Of a DNA stretch of 47,862 nucleotides, positions 33,364-41,604 are shown piece by piece. A model generated the notes under the pieces. That model was not told the DNA's origin. It saw nothing but the letters and a program-made list of their open reading frames with translations, and made no database searches. A program made the translations under genes and the position numbers. The stretch's first letter is position 1, and each line of letters begins with the position of its first letter. Origin of the DNA: Halorubrum halophilum (lineage in GTDB: Archaea; Halobacteriota; Halobacteria; Halobacteriales; Haloferacaceae); the NCBI RefSeq assembly GCF_000739595.1, contig NZ_BBJP01000017.1, positions 1 through 47,862 of the forward strand, read 5' to 3'.

Positions 33364-34875
33364 ATGGAGCTGTTCTGGCACCGGCGGGACCTCAGGGTCG
33401 CCGACAACGTCGGGCTCGCGGCCGCGACCGGGACCGGCGAGGAGGGCGCAGACGGGGGACCTGCCGCGCCCGTCTTCGTCTTCGACCCCGACGTTCTCGA
33501 CCACGCGAGCGACGTGCGGGTCCGTCGCCTGCTCGACGGGCTGGCCGCGCTGCGCGACGACTATCGCGAGCGCGGGAGCGACCTGCTCGTCGCCCGCGGC
33601 GACCCCGAGGCGGTCCTCCCGCGGCTCGCGGCCGCGCTCGACGCCGACCGCGTCGTCTGGAACCGCGACTACTCCGGACTCGCTCGCGAGCGCGACGCGG
33701 GCGTGCGGCGCGCGCTCGACGCGGTCGACGTGGAGCGCGAGGCCCACCACGACGCGGTCCTCCACGACCCCGACGCGATCCGGACGAACGCCGGCGACCC
33801 GTACTCGGTGTACAGCTACTACTGGAAGAAGTGGACCGACCGAACGAAGGACGATCCGGCACCCGCTCCGACCGCCCACGGTCTCGCCGACGCTGACCGG
33901 CTCGCGGACGCGGCGTCGGCGCTCGACGCGCTCGACATGGCCGACGGCGCGGTCACCGACGGCGGCGTCGGTTGGCTCCCGTCTCCCGCGGACCTCGGCT
34001 TCGCGGAGCCGGACGCCGAGGTCGGTCCCGCCGGCACCGCGGCGGCCCGCGACCGCCTCGACGACTTCCTCGACGAGGCGGTTTTCGCCTACGAGGCCGA
34101 GCGCGACTACCCGGCCCGGGAGGCGACCTCGCGACTCTCTGCGTTCCTGAAGTACGGCGAGATCGGCGTCCGAGAGGCGTACGCGGCCACCGAGGAGGCG
34201 ATGGCCGAGGCGGAGTCGGACGCGCGGCCCGACGACGCCCCCGAGCAGGTGGAGGAGTTCCAGCAGCAGCTGGCGTGGCGTGAGTTCTACGCGCAGGTCC
34301 TCTTCCACAACCCCGAGGTGGTGACGGAGAACTACAAGGCGTACGAGGAGGGGATCGCGTGGCGCGACGACCCCGACGAGATCGCGGCGTGGAAGCGCGG
34401 CGAGACGGGCTACCCCATCGTCGACGCCGGGATGCGCCAGCTCCGCGAGGAGGCGTTCATGCACAACCGCGTGCGGATGATCGTCGCCTCCTTCCTCACG
34501 AAGGACCTGCTCGCGGACTGGCGGCACGGGTACGACCACTTCCGGGACAAACTGGCCGACCACGACACCGCCAACGACAACGGCGGGTGGCAGTGGGCGG
34601 CCTCGACCGGGACCGACGCGCAGCCGTACTTCCGCATCTTCAACCCGATGACGCAGGGGGAGCGCTACGATCCCGAGGCTGAGTACATCACGGAGTACGT
34701 CCCGGAGCTGCGGGGCCTCGACGCCGACCTCATCCACGAGTGGCACGAGCTGTCGCCCACCCAGCGCGCGAACGCGGCGCCCGACTACCCGGCGCCGATC
34801 GTCGACCACTCGGAGCGGCGCGAGGAGGCGTTAGCGATGTACAAGCGGGCGCGCGGCGAGGACCCGGACGAATAA
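33364..34875 (+). CDS. phr: Deoxyribodipyrimidine photolyase (cryptochrome/photolyase class I)
   Basis: 503-residue photolyase that uses light to split UV-induced pyrimidine dimers. The N-terminal antenna domain starts LFWHRRDLRVADNVGL. The C-terminal FAD domain contains FLKYGEIGVREAY, QLAWREFYAQVLFHNPEV, YPIVDAGMRQLREEAFMHNRVRMIVASFLTKDLL, DNNGGWQWAASTG-like (DNGGWQWAASTGTDAQPYF) and FNPMTQGERYDPEAEYI, typical of class I CPD enzymes. All FAD-binding segments are present. Light repair suits a surface-brine organism. Repeat copy 3 lies directly downstream. Confidence 0.95.
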   Translation: MELFWHRRDLRVADNVGLAAATGTGEEGADGGPAAPVFVFDPDVLDHASDVRVRRLLDGLAALRDDYRERGSDLLVARGDPEAVLPRLAAALDADRVVWNRDYSGLARERDAGVRRALDAVDVEREAHHDAVLHDPDAIRTNAGDPYSVYSYYWKKWTDRTKDDPAPAPTAHGLADADRLADAASALDALDMADGAVTDGGVGWLPSPADLGFAEPDAEVGPAGTAAARDRLDDFLDEAVFAYEAERDYPAREATSRLSAFLKYGEIGVREAYAATEEAMAEAESDARPDDAPEQVEEFQQQLAWREFYAQVLFHNPEVVTENYKAYEEGIAWRDDPDEIAAWKRGETGYPIVDAGMRQLREEAFMHNRVRMIVASFLTKDLLADWRHGYDHFRDKLADHDTANDNGGWQWAASTGTDAQPYFRIFNPMTQGERYDPEAEYITEYVPELRGLDADLIHEWHELSPTQRANAAPDYPAPIVDHSERREEALAMYKRARGEDPDE

Positions 34876-34907
34876 GCGGGTGGCAATGAACTCGGAGACG
34901 TTGTGAC

Positions 34908-35165
34908 GGCGACCACCTCCAAAGCCCCAGCCGTGAGGCGGACGCACGCTCGTTGCGCGCTTCAGTCGCTCGCTTCGCTCGCTCCCTTCAGTGCTTACGT
35001 CGCCTGCGTCCGCCTCACGGCTGCCCCTTTGATTCCCACCCCGCACCGCAGCCTCACACCTCCCCAGCCTCGCCGCTCGCTTCGCTCGCGGCGTCCCTCG
35101 CGCGTGCGACTCGCGCCCTGCGGGCGCTCGTCGGCACGCGCCACCGCACCGCCGATCCAATTTAA
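34908..35165 (+). repeat. Dispersed three-hairpin repeat, copy 3 (no promoter)
   Basis: Fills the 286-bp gap between photolyase and decarboxylase genes. It contains CAAAG-CCC, stem 1 (34928-34946 with 35005-35023, 19 bp, perfect, sequence different from other copies), CCC-CTTTG, stem 2 (GCCGC with GCGGC) and stem 3 (GCGCCC-TGC-GGGCGC). The upstream TTTATAA boxes of copies 1, 2, 4 and 5 are missing, and the 3-prime TATA box is reduced to ATTTAAAA. Confidence 0.85.
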
Positions 35166-36160
35166 AACAGCGCCTCGTTCTCGTCGAGGACGCGCGCCGG
35201 CCCGCCCACCTCCCACACGTCGGTGTCGATACCGATCTCGGCGATCCGGCTCTCCACTTCGTCGACGTGGTCGGCGAGGGTGTTCACGTACACCGACGCG
35301 CCGGTGTCCGTCGAGAAGTAGACGGGGACCCCCTCGTCCCGGAGTTCGCGGACCGCGTTGAACACGGCGATCGTCTCGGGCTGCCAGTACACCCAGCCCG
35401 ACGGGCCAGTCATCGTGGTCGCGGTGAGCGACAGCGAGTCGTGTTCGGCCGTCTCGAAGATCCGGTCGAAGTCGCCCTCGCGCAGCGCGTCGGTCATCTC
35501 GACCAGCTGGTCCTGGACGTGGGCGGTCCGCGCCTGCATCATGTGGCTCGCGGCGGCCTCACGGTGGGCCTCCTCGGTCTCTTTATAAGCCGGAACGTGC
35601 GCGGCGACGATCCGCAGGTCCTCCTCGGGGTCGAACCCGTCCTCGCTCACGCCCACGTCGAGGCGGGCGGAGCGGCAGTCCTCGTCGTTGAGCCCGGCGT
35701 CGAGCCGCGAGTACGCGCCGGTGACCGCGCGGGCCGCCGAGGAGGAGCCGCGGCGGGCGACCGTGGAGACCTCGGGGAGGGTCAGATCGAGGCCGGCGGC
35801 CTCGGTGAGCGCGAGCGCGGCGGCCGCGAACCCCGACGACGACGAGCCGAAGCCGATGTTCGACGGGAAGGAGTTCTCGCTCTCCAGCCGGACCGCGGCG
35901 TCGACGCCGGCCAGCTCGCGGACGTGCTCGACGACCATGTCGATGCGCTCGGCGGCGCGCCCGTCGACTTCCTCGTCGCCGATGACGTAGGTGTCCTCGC
36001 TCGCGTCGGGCTGCCACTCGACCGTCGTCGTCGTCGCGGTCGGGGCGGTACAGAGGCTGATGCTGTCGTGGTACGGGAGCCGAAGCTTCTCGTCGCGCAT
36101 CCCGTGGTACTTGACGAGCCCCTGGATCGGGTGGGCTCGCGCGGTGGCCTTCTCGGTCAT
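35162..36160 (-). CDS. mvaD: Phosphomevalonate / diphosphomevalonate decarboxylase
   Basis: 332-residue GHMP-kinase-fold decarboxylase of the mevalonate pathway, which makes isoprenoid precursors for archaeal lipids. Conserved segments are GLVKYHGMRDEKLRLPYHDSIS, the ATP loop NIGFGSSSSGFAAAALAL (101-118) and ARRGSSSAARAVTGAYSRLD. In Haloferax the corresponding enzyme was shown to decarboxylate phosphomevalonate, working with isopentenyl phosphate kinase, so that substrate is more likely here than the diphosphate. The last codons overlap the end of repeat copy 3. Confidence 0.88.
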   Translation of the reverse strand: MTEKATARAHPIQGLVKYHGMRDEKLRLPYHDSISLCTAPTATTTTVEWQPDASEDTYVIGDEEVDGRAAERIDMVVEHVRELAGVDAAVRLESENSFPSNIGFGSSSSGFAAAALALTEAAGLDLTLPEVSTVARRGSSSAARAVTGAYSRLDAGLNDEDCRSARLDVGVSEDGFDPEEDLRIVAAHVPAYKETEEAHREAAASHMMQARTAHVQDQLVEMTDALREGDFDRIFETAEHDSLSLTATTMTGPSGWVYWQPETIAVFNAVRELRDEGVPVYFSTDTGASVYVNTLADHVDEVESRIAEIGIDTDVWEVGGPARVLDENEALF

Positions 36161-36235
36161 ACCTCGGGAAGCGTCCGGCGGGGGATTAGTCGTTGCGATG
36201 AGTGGGAGGAAAGGTGCGGGATCGCCGTGGAACGC

Positions 36236-36628
36236 TCAGTACGTCTCGACGTCGAGGCCGTCGATGCGCTCGAAGTGATCGCGATTGCGGGTCACGACCG
36301 GCTCGTCGTTCAACAACGCGGTCGCACCGATGATACAGTCTTCCCTGTCGATCTCTTCGCCGCAAGCACGGAGCGAGCCAGAAATCTTTCCGGCTTTTCG
36401 CATCACAGTCTCGTCGGCGGCGACCGCGTGGCGCGTGTCGAGTACGTCGAGAATGGCTTGTCGGCGGTCCTCGGGGGCGTTCAGCTGTGGAACCGCCTCG
36501 TACAGTTCGAGTACCGTTATCGAGGAGATCTTTTCCGGGCGATTCTCTCGCTCGATGAGATCGAGGTATCGGACTGCGTCCCGATCGTCATGTAGAACGT
36601 CGATGATGAACGTCGTGTCCTCGATCAT
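36236..36628 (-). CDS. vapC: VapC-type PIN-domain toxin
   Basis: 130-residue PIN-domain ribonuclease. Acidic active-site residues are expected in FIIDVLHDD (N-terminal Asp), SITVLELYEAVPQL (Glu), DREDCIIGATALL (Asp) and VVTRNRDHFERI (Asp), all visible in order. It is likely a toxin that cuts RNA, held inactive by the antitoxin encoded by the overlapping gene at 36625. The 4-bp overlap ensures coupled synthesis. The length is standard. Confidence 0.92.
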   Translation of the reverse strand: MIEDTTFIIDVLHDDRDAVRYLDLIERENRPEKISSITVLELYEAVPQLNAPEDRRQAILDVLDTRHAVAADETVMRKAGKISGSLRACGEEIDREDCIIGATALLNDEPVVTRNRDHFERIDGLDVETY

Positions 36629-36867
36629 TCGACGTCCCGTACATCTGCGTCGATCTGGTCGCGCCGGTCGCGAGAACGAGACCGCCCCTCCTCGACGAGC
36701 GATTCGAGTTCGTCGGCTTCGCCCTCCGAAAGGATCCCGGCGACCTCAGTCCACGACCGCTCACCGGCGATCCGCTTGACCACGTCGGAAAACGACTCTC
36801 CCTCCCGCTTGTGCGATTTGAGCCGCTCGTAGGCCTCCTCGTCGAGCGAGATCGTTTTCGTCGACAT
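36625..36867 (-). CDS. vapB: VapB-type antitoxin
   Basis: 80-residue antitoxin. The N-terminal part TKTISLDEEAYERLKSHKREGESFSDVV is a ribbon-helix-helix/AbrB-like DNA-binding module of the archaeal VapB (DUF217-like) type. The C-terminal helix (SEGEADELESLVEEGRSRSRDRRDQI) would wrap the toxin. It overlaps vapC by 4 bp. Upstream are a TATA box (36891-36899) and an inverted repeat likely to be the autoregulatory operator. Confidence 0.9.
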   Translation of the reverse strand: MSTKTISLDEEAYERLKSHKREGESFSDVVKRIAGERSWTEVAGILSEGEADELESLVEEGRSRSRDRRDQIDADVRDVE

Positions 36868-36872
36868 TACAG

Positions 36873-36899
36873 TACACAGTTACGTGTGTATATTTATAA
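36873..36899 (-). promoter_or_regulatory. vapBC promoter and operator
   Basis: TACACA-GTTACG-TGTGTA (36873-36890) is an 18-bp inverted repeat that directly abuts the minus-strand TATA box TTTATAAATA (36890-36899). It starts 6 bp before the vapB ATG and covers the expected transcription start, a typical place for antitoxin autorepression. Confidence 0.6.
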
Positions 36900-36943
36900 A
36901 TCTCAGCGCCGAGATCGAGGTTACGACCCAACAGCAGGTCACT

Positions 36944-37144
36944 CTACGCTGATTCACGGACTAGCAGATAAATCACGACGACCAACAGCATCACGTCCAA
37001 CCCCGCGATCACCGTCAGCGGAGTGCCGAATCTCCACTGCCACGCCCAGTCGCTGCCTCTGTCCTTCGCGTCTTTATATATCCCGTCTTTTCGCGTATTC
37101 CATTCAGTCGCCACGACGGACACGCGCGTTATATTCAGCAGCAC
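36944..37144 (-). CDS. Possible small membrane protein
   Basis: 66-residue open frame with a GTG start. The C-terminal part (LTVIAGLDVMLLVVVIYLLV) is a clear membrane helix, and the N-terminal part is charged and tryptophan-rich (GSDWAWQWRF). It lies in a lower-GC island where random long frames are less likely, which supports it, but an overlapping plus-strand frame exists and no relatives are known to me. Confidence 0.4.
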   Translation of the reverse strand: MLLNITRVSVVATEWNTRKDGIYKDAKDRGSDWAWQWRFGTPLTVIAGLDVMLLVVVIYLLVRESA

Positions 37145-37258
37145 CGTCGCTAACTACTCGAACTCTGTCAACAGCTGCGTGGCCGATATAAAATATCTAT
37201 ACAGCATAGCTAATTAATGACACAACCGTTTTATCAAATCCGTAAATTGTAATTTTTG

Positions 37259-38130
37259 ATGGATGTCCGTCGTACCCTCCTCGGAAACCCCGACGCACGC
37301 CACCGTCTTGCTGGCACCATCGTTATCTCGTTCGTCCTCCTGTTTTTCCTATATGCTACCTACTGGCGGGGGACCTACGCTGATACCGGGGTAACCACCC
37401 AGTCCAGTGCCATACACGCAGTCACTCCAAGATCCCATGACATCGGACACGCTTATGCCGGCGCTATCTTATACCTCCCCGCAGCGTTGCTCGCTGTTGT
37501 TGTCCACTATCACGGTGGCGCCGTACTGTACACGCTCGCAGCGGCGCCCGTCCTACCAGTCGCGTCGGCACTCGCACGCAGGGTTTTCAGCCCGCAGCCA
37601 GACGTATTGGAAGCCGACGTTCTTCGTGTGACACTTGCGACCCATCTCCGTCTCAGCTTCGCTTTCGGCGCTCTTGCCATTGTGATTGGGTCGCTGTCCC
37701 GCTACTGGGCGCCACCGAACGAACGTTCGCTGTCAGAACGCTTCCTCGGCTCGTCGGAGGACCGCCACAGAGCGCTGGTTGTCATTATCACTGCCGGCGT
37801 TCTCGCGGCCACATTGATGCCTTGGTTTCACGGACTATACCAGCATACCAGCCATTCACGTTCGCCGTATTCGGCGCTCCAGTCGCGGCGGTCGTCTACT
37901 TGTACTCTCACGGGATTGTACTTGCGTGGCTCGGCAACGCGGCGGTAGTTCTCGGGTACTCCGTCGCATTTGTACTAACGGGCGCACCCCTTGACTACGT
38001 CCTTGATCCCGTCTTCTTCGTTCCCGCACTCATGACCGCAGCCGCACTTGGATCACTTGGTGTGGGTGCCGCTATCGTCTTCAGAGAATTATACGCAATT
38101 TTCAGCCGTCGTGTTAACACGGAGTCATAA
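37259..38130 (+). pseudogene. Membrane protein gene broken by an 8-bp tandem duplication
   Basis: Two overlapping frames encode the first part (about 195 codons, five or six membrane helices, starting MDVRRTLLGNPDARHRL) and the last part (about 90 codons, FTFAVFGAPVAAVVYLY to FSRRVNTES). At 37837-37852 the sequence ATACCAGC occurs twice in tandem. Removing one copy joins GLYQ directly to PFTFAVFGAP in a single 287-codon frame, so the break is a recent 8-bp duplication. The function is unknown. GC content and codon use are lower than in the neighbours, suggesting acquired DNA. The in-frame ATG at 37259 is preferred to the TTG before it. Confidence 0.8.
37837..37852. repeat. 8-bp tandem duplication causing a frameshift
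   Basis: ATACCAGC at 37837-37844 is repeated at 37845-37852. Deletion of one unit restores the reading frame of the membrane gene. Confidence 0.9.
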
Positions 38131-38584
38131 TCACCCAGAAGGGTGTCTGGGGACTCTCAGCCCACTTTCAGACCCACTGTGCTGGGAAGCTGTTCCCTTG
38201 TTTTGAGACGGGTGATTCCGGCCGTCTCATGCCTGAAAAGTCAAGTCGTTCGACAGCCGAAGTAGCGCCCGTCGAATCCAAGTGGAGGTGTTCGCTTGGT
38301 TTCCAGACACCTTGGTTTCTGCATCGATTCTTTCGCTGCGGCTCTGTTGAAATCCTCTTCTTCAGACATATTCTCGCCTGAAACAGTCGGTCGACAAACA
38401 GCCTGTAGTGACCACATTCCGTCAGGATGTATCACTTACTAAGGATTTCAATAGAGCCAAAAAACCGATATCGAGAAATCAACCGAGATCGGATAATTCA
38501 CCGCTCCCTCATCCGCTTCCGTCCCCGCGACGGCGACGCGATCGAGGGGAACCCTTTTTGACCGGCCGGCGGGTACTCCGCGCC
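38131..38584. other. Gene-free island with mobile-element remnant
   Basis: 454 bp between the broken membrane gene and the ferredoxin gene. It contains the inverted-repeat-bounded segment 38340-38458. A 64-codon minus-strand frame (38241-38435) crosses the inverted repeat and has no recognisable domain, so I do not call it a gene. The ferredoxin promoter must lie in the last 100 bp. Confidence 0.6.
38340..38458. mobile_element. MITE-like remnant with 16-bp terminal inverted repeats
   Basis: GGCTCTGTTGAAATCC (38340-38355) and GGATTTCAATAGAGCC (38443-38458) are inverted repeats with one mismatch, 119 bp from end to end. The termini look like those of haloarchaeal IS elements (IS6-like ends are my closest recollection). 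There is no transposase and no flanking target duplication, so this may be a deletion derivative. Confidence 0.6.
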
Positions 38585-38929
38585 ATGACCGAGTACACCG
38601 TCGAGTTCGTCGGCACCGGCGAGACGATCGAGGTGGCCGACACGGAGACGATCCTCAGCTCCTGTATCGAGGAGGGGATCGCTCAGGAGTACTCCTGTCG
38701 CGTCGGGATGTGTCTCGCCTGCTCAGCGGCGATCGTCGAGGGGGAGGTGACACAGCCGGCGGCCCGCGGGCTCACCGACGAGGAGGCCGAGGAGTACGCG
38801 CTCACCTGCATGGCGCGGCCGCAGTCCGACCTGAAGCTCGATCGGGGCAAGTACCCGCCGAGCATCGAGGACGACGCGGCGACGGACGCGACCGAGACGG
38901 ATGCCGACGGCGCAGCCGCAGACGACTGA
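38585..38929 (+). CDS. 2Fe-2S ferredoxin
   Basis: 114-residue plant-type [2Fe-2S] ferredoxin. The cluster ligands are Cys38, Cys43, Cys46 (SCRVGMCLAC) and Cys75 (ALTCMARP). It is a soluble electron carrier; in haloarchaea such proteins serve 2-oxoacid oxidoreductases and other redox enzymes. The C-terminal 20 residues are acidic. It lacks the large acidic N-terminal insertion of the main halobacterial ferredoxin, so it is a secondary type. The ATG at 38585 gives the fold's normal start MTEYTVEFVG. Confidence 0.92.
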   Translation: MTEYTVEFVGTGETIEVADTETILSSCIEEGIAQEYSCRVGMCLACSAAIVEGEVTQPAARGLTDEEAEEYALTCMARPQSDLKLDRGKYPPSIEDDAATDATETDADGAAADD

Positions 38930-39021
38930 TACGTGACGTGCGTACGGGACGTTCTTTTTAAGCGAAATACGGACTGGTGAGAGAGAGAATCACCCGTTTC
39001 CAAGTCGTTGACGGCGGGGCG

Positions 39022-39062
39022 ACGGTGAACGCCGCCAAAGCCACAGCCCCGTTTACTTATAA
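39022..39062 (+). repeat. Dispersed repeat, mini copy (5-prime box only)
   Basis: GTGAACGCCGCCAAAGCC followed by ACAG and, 10 bp later, ACTTATAAG. It is the 5-prime box of the large repeats joined directly to a TATA-like 3-prime box, with the hairpins missing. A second unit of this kind is at 46525-46560. Confidence 0.6.
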
Positions 39063-39094
39063 GGGAACATTCGCCTCCGGTCTGATCGCCCGCG

Positions 39095-40045
39095 TCACGC
39101 GCTCGGCAGTTTGATCGCCTCGCCGTCGGCGTAGACGGTCGGGTTCCGGAGGATCCCGTCGAGGTGGATCGGAGCGTCGGTCTCGCCGCCGATCCCGGCG
39201 TTGTCGCCGATCGCGATGTGGACCGTGCCGCCCGCCTTCTCGTCGAGGAGGACGGAGCCGACGAGTTCGTCGACGCCGACGTTCGTCCCGATCCCCAGTT
39301 CCGCGAGGTTGAACGCGGCGTCGCCGACCGACTCGGCTGCGGTCTCGATCTCCTCGCGGACGGCCTCGTCGCTGACGGACGTGACGAACCCGTCTTCGAC
39401 CTCGAACACCAGCTCCTTCCCCTTCCCGAGCAGCCCGTGGGGCATCATCGTCCCGTCGACGACGTAGGTGCCCGTCGCGGTTTCGGGCGCGACGAACACC
39501 TCGCCGGCCGGCAGGTTCGAGAAGTCGCCGGGCTCGTGGACCATCCCGGTGTCCGCGAGCCACTCGCGGTCGCCGATCCCGAACGTGATGTCGGTGCCCG
39601 CGGGCGAGGTCACCCGGACCTCGTCGGCGTCGACGACCCGCGCGAGCACCTCGTCGCAGGCGTCGTCGATCGCGGCGTAGTCGGCGTCGAGTCCGGTGGT
39701 GAACACGTCCTCGGTAATTCCGGGGAGCGTCGCGCCGCGCGCCCCGGCGTCGCAGGCGGCTCCGCGAGCGCGGGTGTGGCTCAGGCTCTTCGTCGTCGGC
39801 GCGAGGAAGACGTCGCTCTCGGCCATCGCGGCCCCGACCGGCGCGGGCGGCTCGGTGCCGTGCTGGTCCGCCGGCGGGTACCGCAGGATCGTTGCGTCGG
39901 CCGTGACCGCGCTCGCGGCCTCGTAGAGCGCCTCGCCGATGCGCTCGCGTTTCTCGTCGGTGACGACGACCACGGACTCGTCCGGCGCGACGCACAGGCA
40001 CTGCTCAACGGCGGTCTCGGCGGCATCGGCAAGCTCGCTCGACAT
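39095..40045 (-). CDS. Aminopeptidase, M29 / leucyl aminopeptidase family
   Basis: 316-residue cytoplasmic metallopeptidase-fold protein. Conserved features are RVTSPAGTDITFGIG, NLPAGEVFVAPE, then GIGTNVGVDELVGSVLLDEKAGGTVHIAIGDN and a final PIHLDGILRNPTVYADGE. The family includes bacterial thermophilic aminopeptidases and the dioxygenase NicX; a peptidase role is more likely but unproven. Here the GTNVG and HIAIG motifs are intact. The start MSSELADAAE at 40045 is used rather than the upstream Arg-rich in-frame extension. Confidence 0.85.
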   Translation of the reverse strand: MSSELADAAETAVEQCLCVAPDESVVVVTDEKRERIGEALYEAASAVTADATILRYPPADQHGTEPPAPVGAAMAESDVFLAPTTKSLSHTRARGAACDAGARGATLPGITEDVFTTGLDADYAAIDDACDEVLARVVDADEVRVTSPAGTDITFGIGDREWLADTGMVHEPGDFSNLPAGEVFVAPETATGTYVVDGTMMPHGLLGKGKELVFEVEDGFVTSVSDEAVREEIETAAESVGDAAFNLAELGIGTNVGVDELVGSVLLDEKAGGTVHIAIGDNAGIGGETDAPIHLDGILRNPTVYADGEAIKLPSA

Positions 40046-40136
40046 ATCCGCCGATCGGCGGCGACGGACGTTAGTCCTTCCCATCGGCGACTAATTTATT
40101 CCGTTTCGAAATTCAGTTTCATCTCGGCGGGGCGCG

Positions 40137-40171
40137 AATTAACTGACCGATTACTCTCGGCGTAGTTAATT
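40137..40171. promoter_or_regulatory. Inverted repeat and TrmB-like site upstream of gap
   Basis: AATTAACT (40137-40144) and AGTTAATT (40164-40171) are perfect inverted repeats 19 bp apart. Between and over them lies TACTC-N7-AGTT (40152-40167), one base from the TACTC-N7-8-AGTA form of the Halobacterium TrmB motif. It is 57-72 bp before the gap ATG. Control by TrmB is inference. Confidence 0.45.
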
Positions 40172-40223
40172 TCTGATTGCATCACTCGAAAACATTATGC
40201 TGTTCCCCGAGCGACCGTGACCC

Positions 40224-41288
40224 ATGACACGCGTGGGCGTCAACGGGTACGGGACGATCGGGAAACGCGTCGCGGACGCGGTCGCGGCCCAGCCCGACAT
40301 GGAACTCGTCGGCGTGACGAAGACGAGCCCGGACTACGGCGCCGAGGCCGCGCTCCGCCGCGGCTACGACCTGTACGCAGCGCTCGACGACCGAGCCGCC
40401 GCGTTCGAGGACGCCGGCCTCGGCGTGGCGGGGACCCTCGGCGACCTCCTCGACGCGGTCGACGTGGTCGTCGACTGCGCGCCCTCCGGGGTCGGCGAGC
40501 GCAACCGCCCGACCTACGAGGCCCACGACACGCCCGCGATCTACCAGGGCGGCGAGGACGCCGCGATCGCGGACGCCTCCTTTAACGCCCGCGCCAGCGC
40601 GGAGATCCGCGACGCCGACTCGCTCCGCGTCGTCTCCTGTAACACGACCGGACTCTCGCGGCTGCTCGCTCCCCTCGACGAGGCGTACGGCGTGGAGAAG
40701 GCCCGGGTGACCCTCGTCCGGCGCGGCGGCGACCCGAGCGAGACCGACCGCGGCCCGATAAACGACGTGGTGCCGGACCCGGCGACGGTCCCCTCGCACC
40801 ACGGCCCCGACGTGAACGAGATCCTCCCAGATGTCTCGGTCGACACGGCCGCGCTGAAGGCGCCGGTCACCGGCATGCACACCCACAGCGTCAACGTCAC
40901 GCTCGAACGGGAGCCGACGACGGCCGAAGTGCGCGAGCTGCTCCGCGGCGAGACGCGGCTGTTCCTGATCCCCGAGGGCGCCGGCATCGACGGCGCCGGG
41001 ACCCTGAAGGACTACGCGTCCGACCTCGGGCGGGCTCGCGGCGACTTCTGGGAGAACTGCGTCTGGGAGGAGTCGATAAGCGTCGAGGGGCGAGATCTGT
41101 ACCTGTTCCAGAACGTCCACCAGGAGGCCGATGTGGTGCCCGAGAACGTCGACGCGATCCGTGAACTGACGACGGACGTCTCCCGAGAGGAATCGATGGC
41201 GCGGACGAACGAGGCGCTCGGCGTCGGACTCGACAGCCTGCTGTCCGACGGCGGATCTCCCCGGGATCAGGTCGCCGCGGACGACTGA
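40224..41288 (+). CDS. gap: Glyceraldehyde-3-phosphate dehydrogenase, archaeal type II
   Basis: 354-residue phosphorylating GAPDH of the archaeal type. The coenzyme fold is [18 protein letters not shown]. The catalytic Cys139 is in [12 protein letters not shown]. Substrate-site segments include the [14 protein letters not shown] region and [13 protein letters not shown]. It has the usual type II C-terminal half. In haloarchaea that also have a bacterial GAPDH, the type II enzyme serves gluconeogenesis. Its promoter region has a strong inverted repeat and a near match to the TrmB motif, fitting sugar-dependent control. Confidence 0.93.
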   Translation: MTRVGVNGYGTIGKRVADAVAAQPDMELVGVTKTSPDYGAEAALRRGYDLYAALDDRAAAFEDAGLGVAGTLGDLLDAVDVVVDCAPSGVGERNRPTYEAHDTPAIYQGGEDAAIADASFNARASAEIRDADSLRVVSCNTTGLSRLLAPLDEAYGVEKARVTLVRRGGDPSETDRGPINDVVPDPATVPSHHGPDVNEILPDVSVDTAALKAPVTGMHTHSVNVTLEREPTTAEVRELLRGETRLFLIPEGAGIDGAGTLKDYASDLGRARGDFWENCVWEESISVEGRDLYLFQNVHQEADVVPENVDAIRELTTDVSREESMARTNEALGVGLDSLLSDGGSPRDQVAADD

Positions 41289-41315
41289 TCGTGCGGTTTG
41301 CCGTCCGCTCTCGTC

Positions 41316-41492
41316 TCACTCGGCGGGCGTCGTCACGAGGAACGTGCGCCCGCCGCGGTGTTCGAGGTGGACCTCACTTCCCTGCACGCGGTTCAGCCGC
41401 ACGCGGTCGGCGATCCGATCGGTCCGACACTCGGTGACGTCGACGCGGGTCGGCGTCGCGTATCGAGGTTGCTCGTGGCTCGTCGCGCTCAT
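41316..41492 (-). CDS. Small conserved haloarchaeal protein
   Basis: 58-residue protein (MSATSHEQPRYATPTRV to LEHRGGRTFLVTTPAE), probably all beta. I do not recognise a family. The start at 41492 is supported by a TATA-like CTTATAGGGG about 25 bp upstream on the minus strand. It converges with the GAPDH gene 27 bp away. Confidence 0.7.
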   Translation of the reverse strand: MSATSHEQPRYATPTRVDVTECRTDRIADRVRLNRVQGSEVHLEHRGGRTFLVTTPAE

Positions 41493-41604
41493 ACCCCTAC
41501 CGAGGGACGGAACGCCCCTATAAGCGAGCCATCCGCGGAGTGAAAGTGAAAGTAGAGCCGTTACCGGTGTGAGCACAGGGATACACCGACCGCTTCCGCA
41601 CGGG

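Noticed and set aside
37023-37217. A 64-codon plus-strand frame opposite the possible small membrane protein
   Set aside because: No domain or hydrophobic segment of note, and it conflicts with the slightly better minus-strand candidate.
37259-38130. Programmed frameshifting in the membrane gene
   Set aside because: There is no slippery heptamer, and the exact 8-bp tandem duplication explains the frame change fully.
38241-38435. A 64-codon minus-strand frame over the MITE-like remnant
   Set aside because: It crosses an inverted repeat and has no recognisable domain or promoter.
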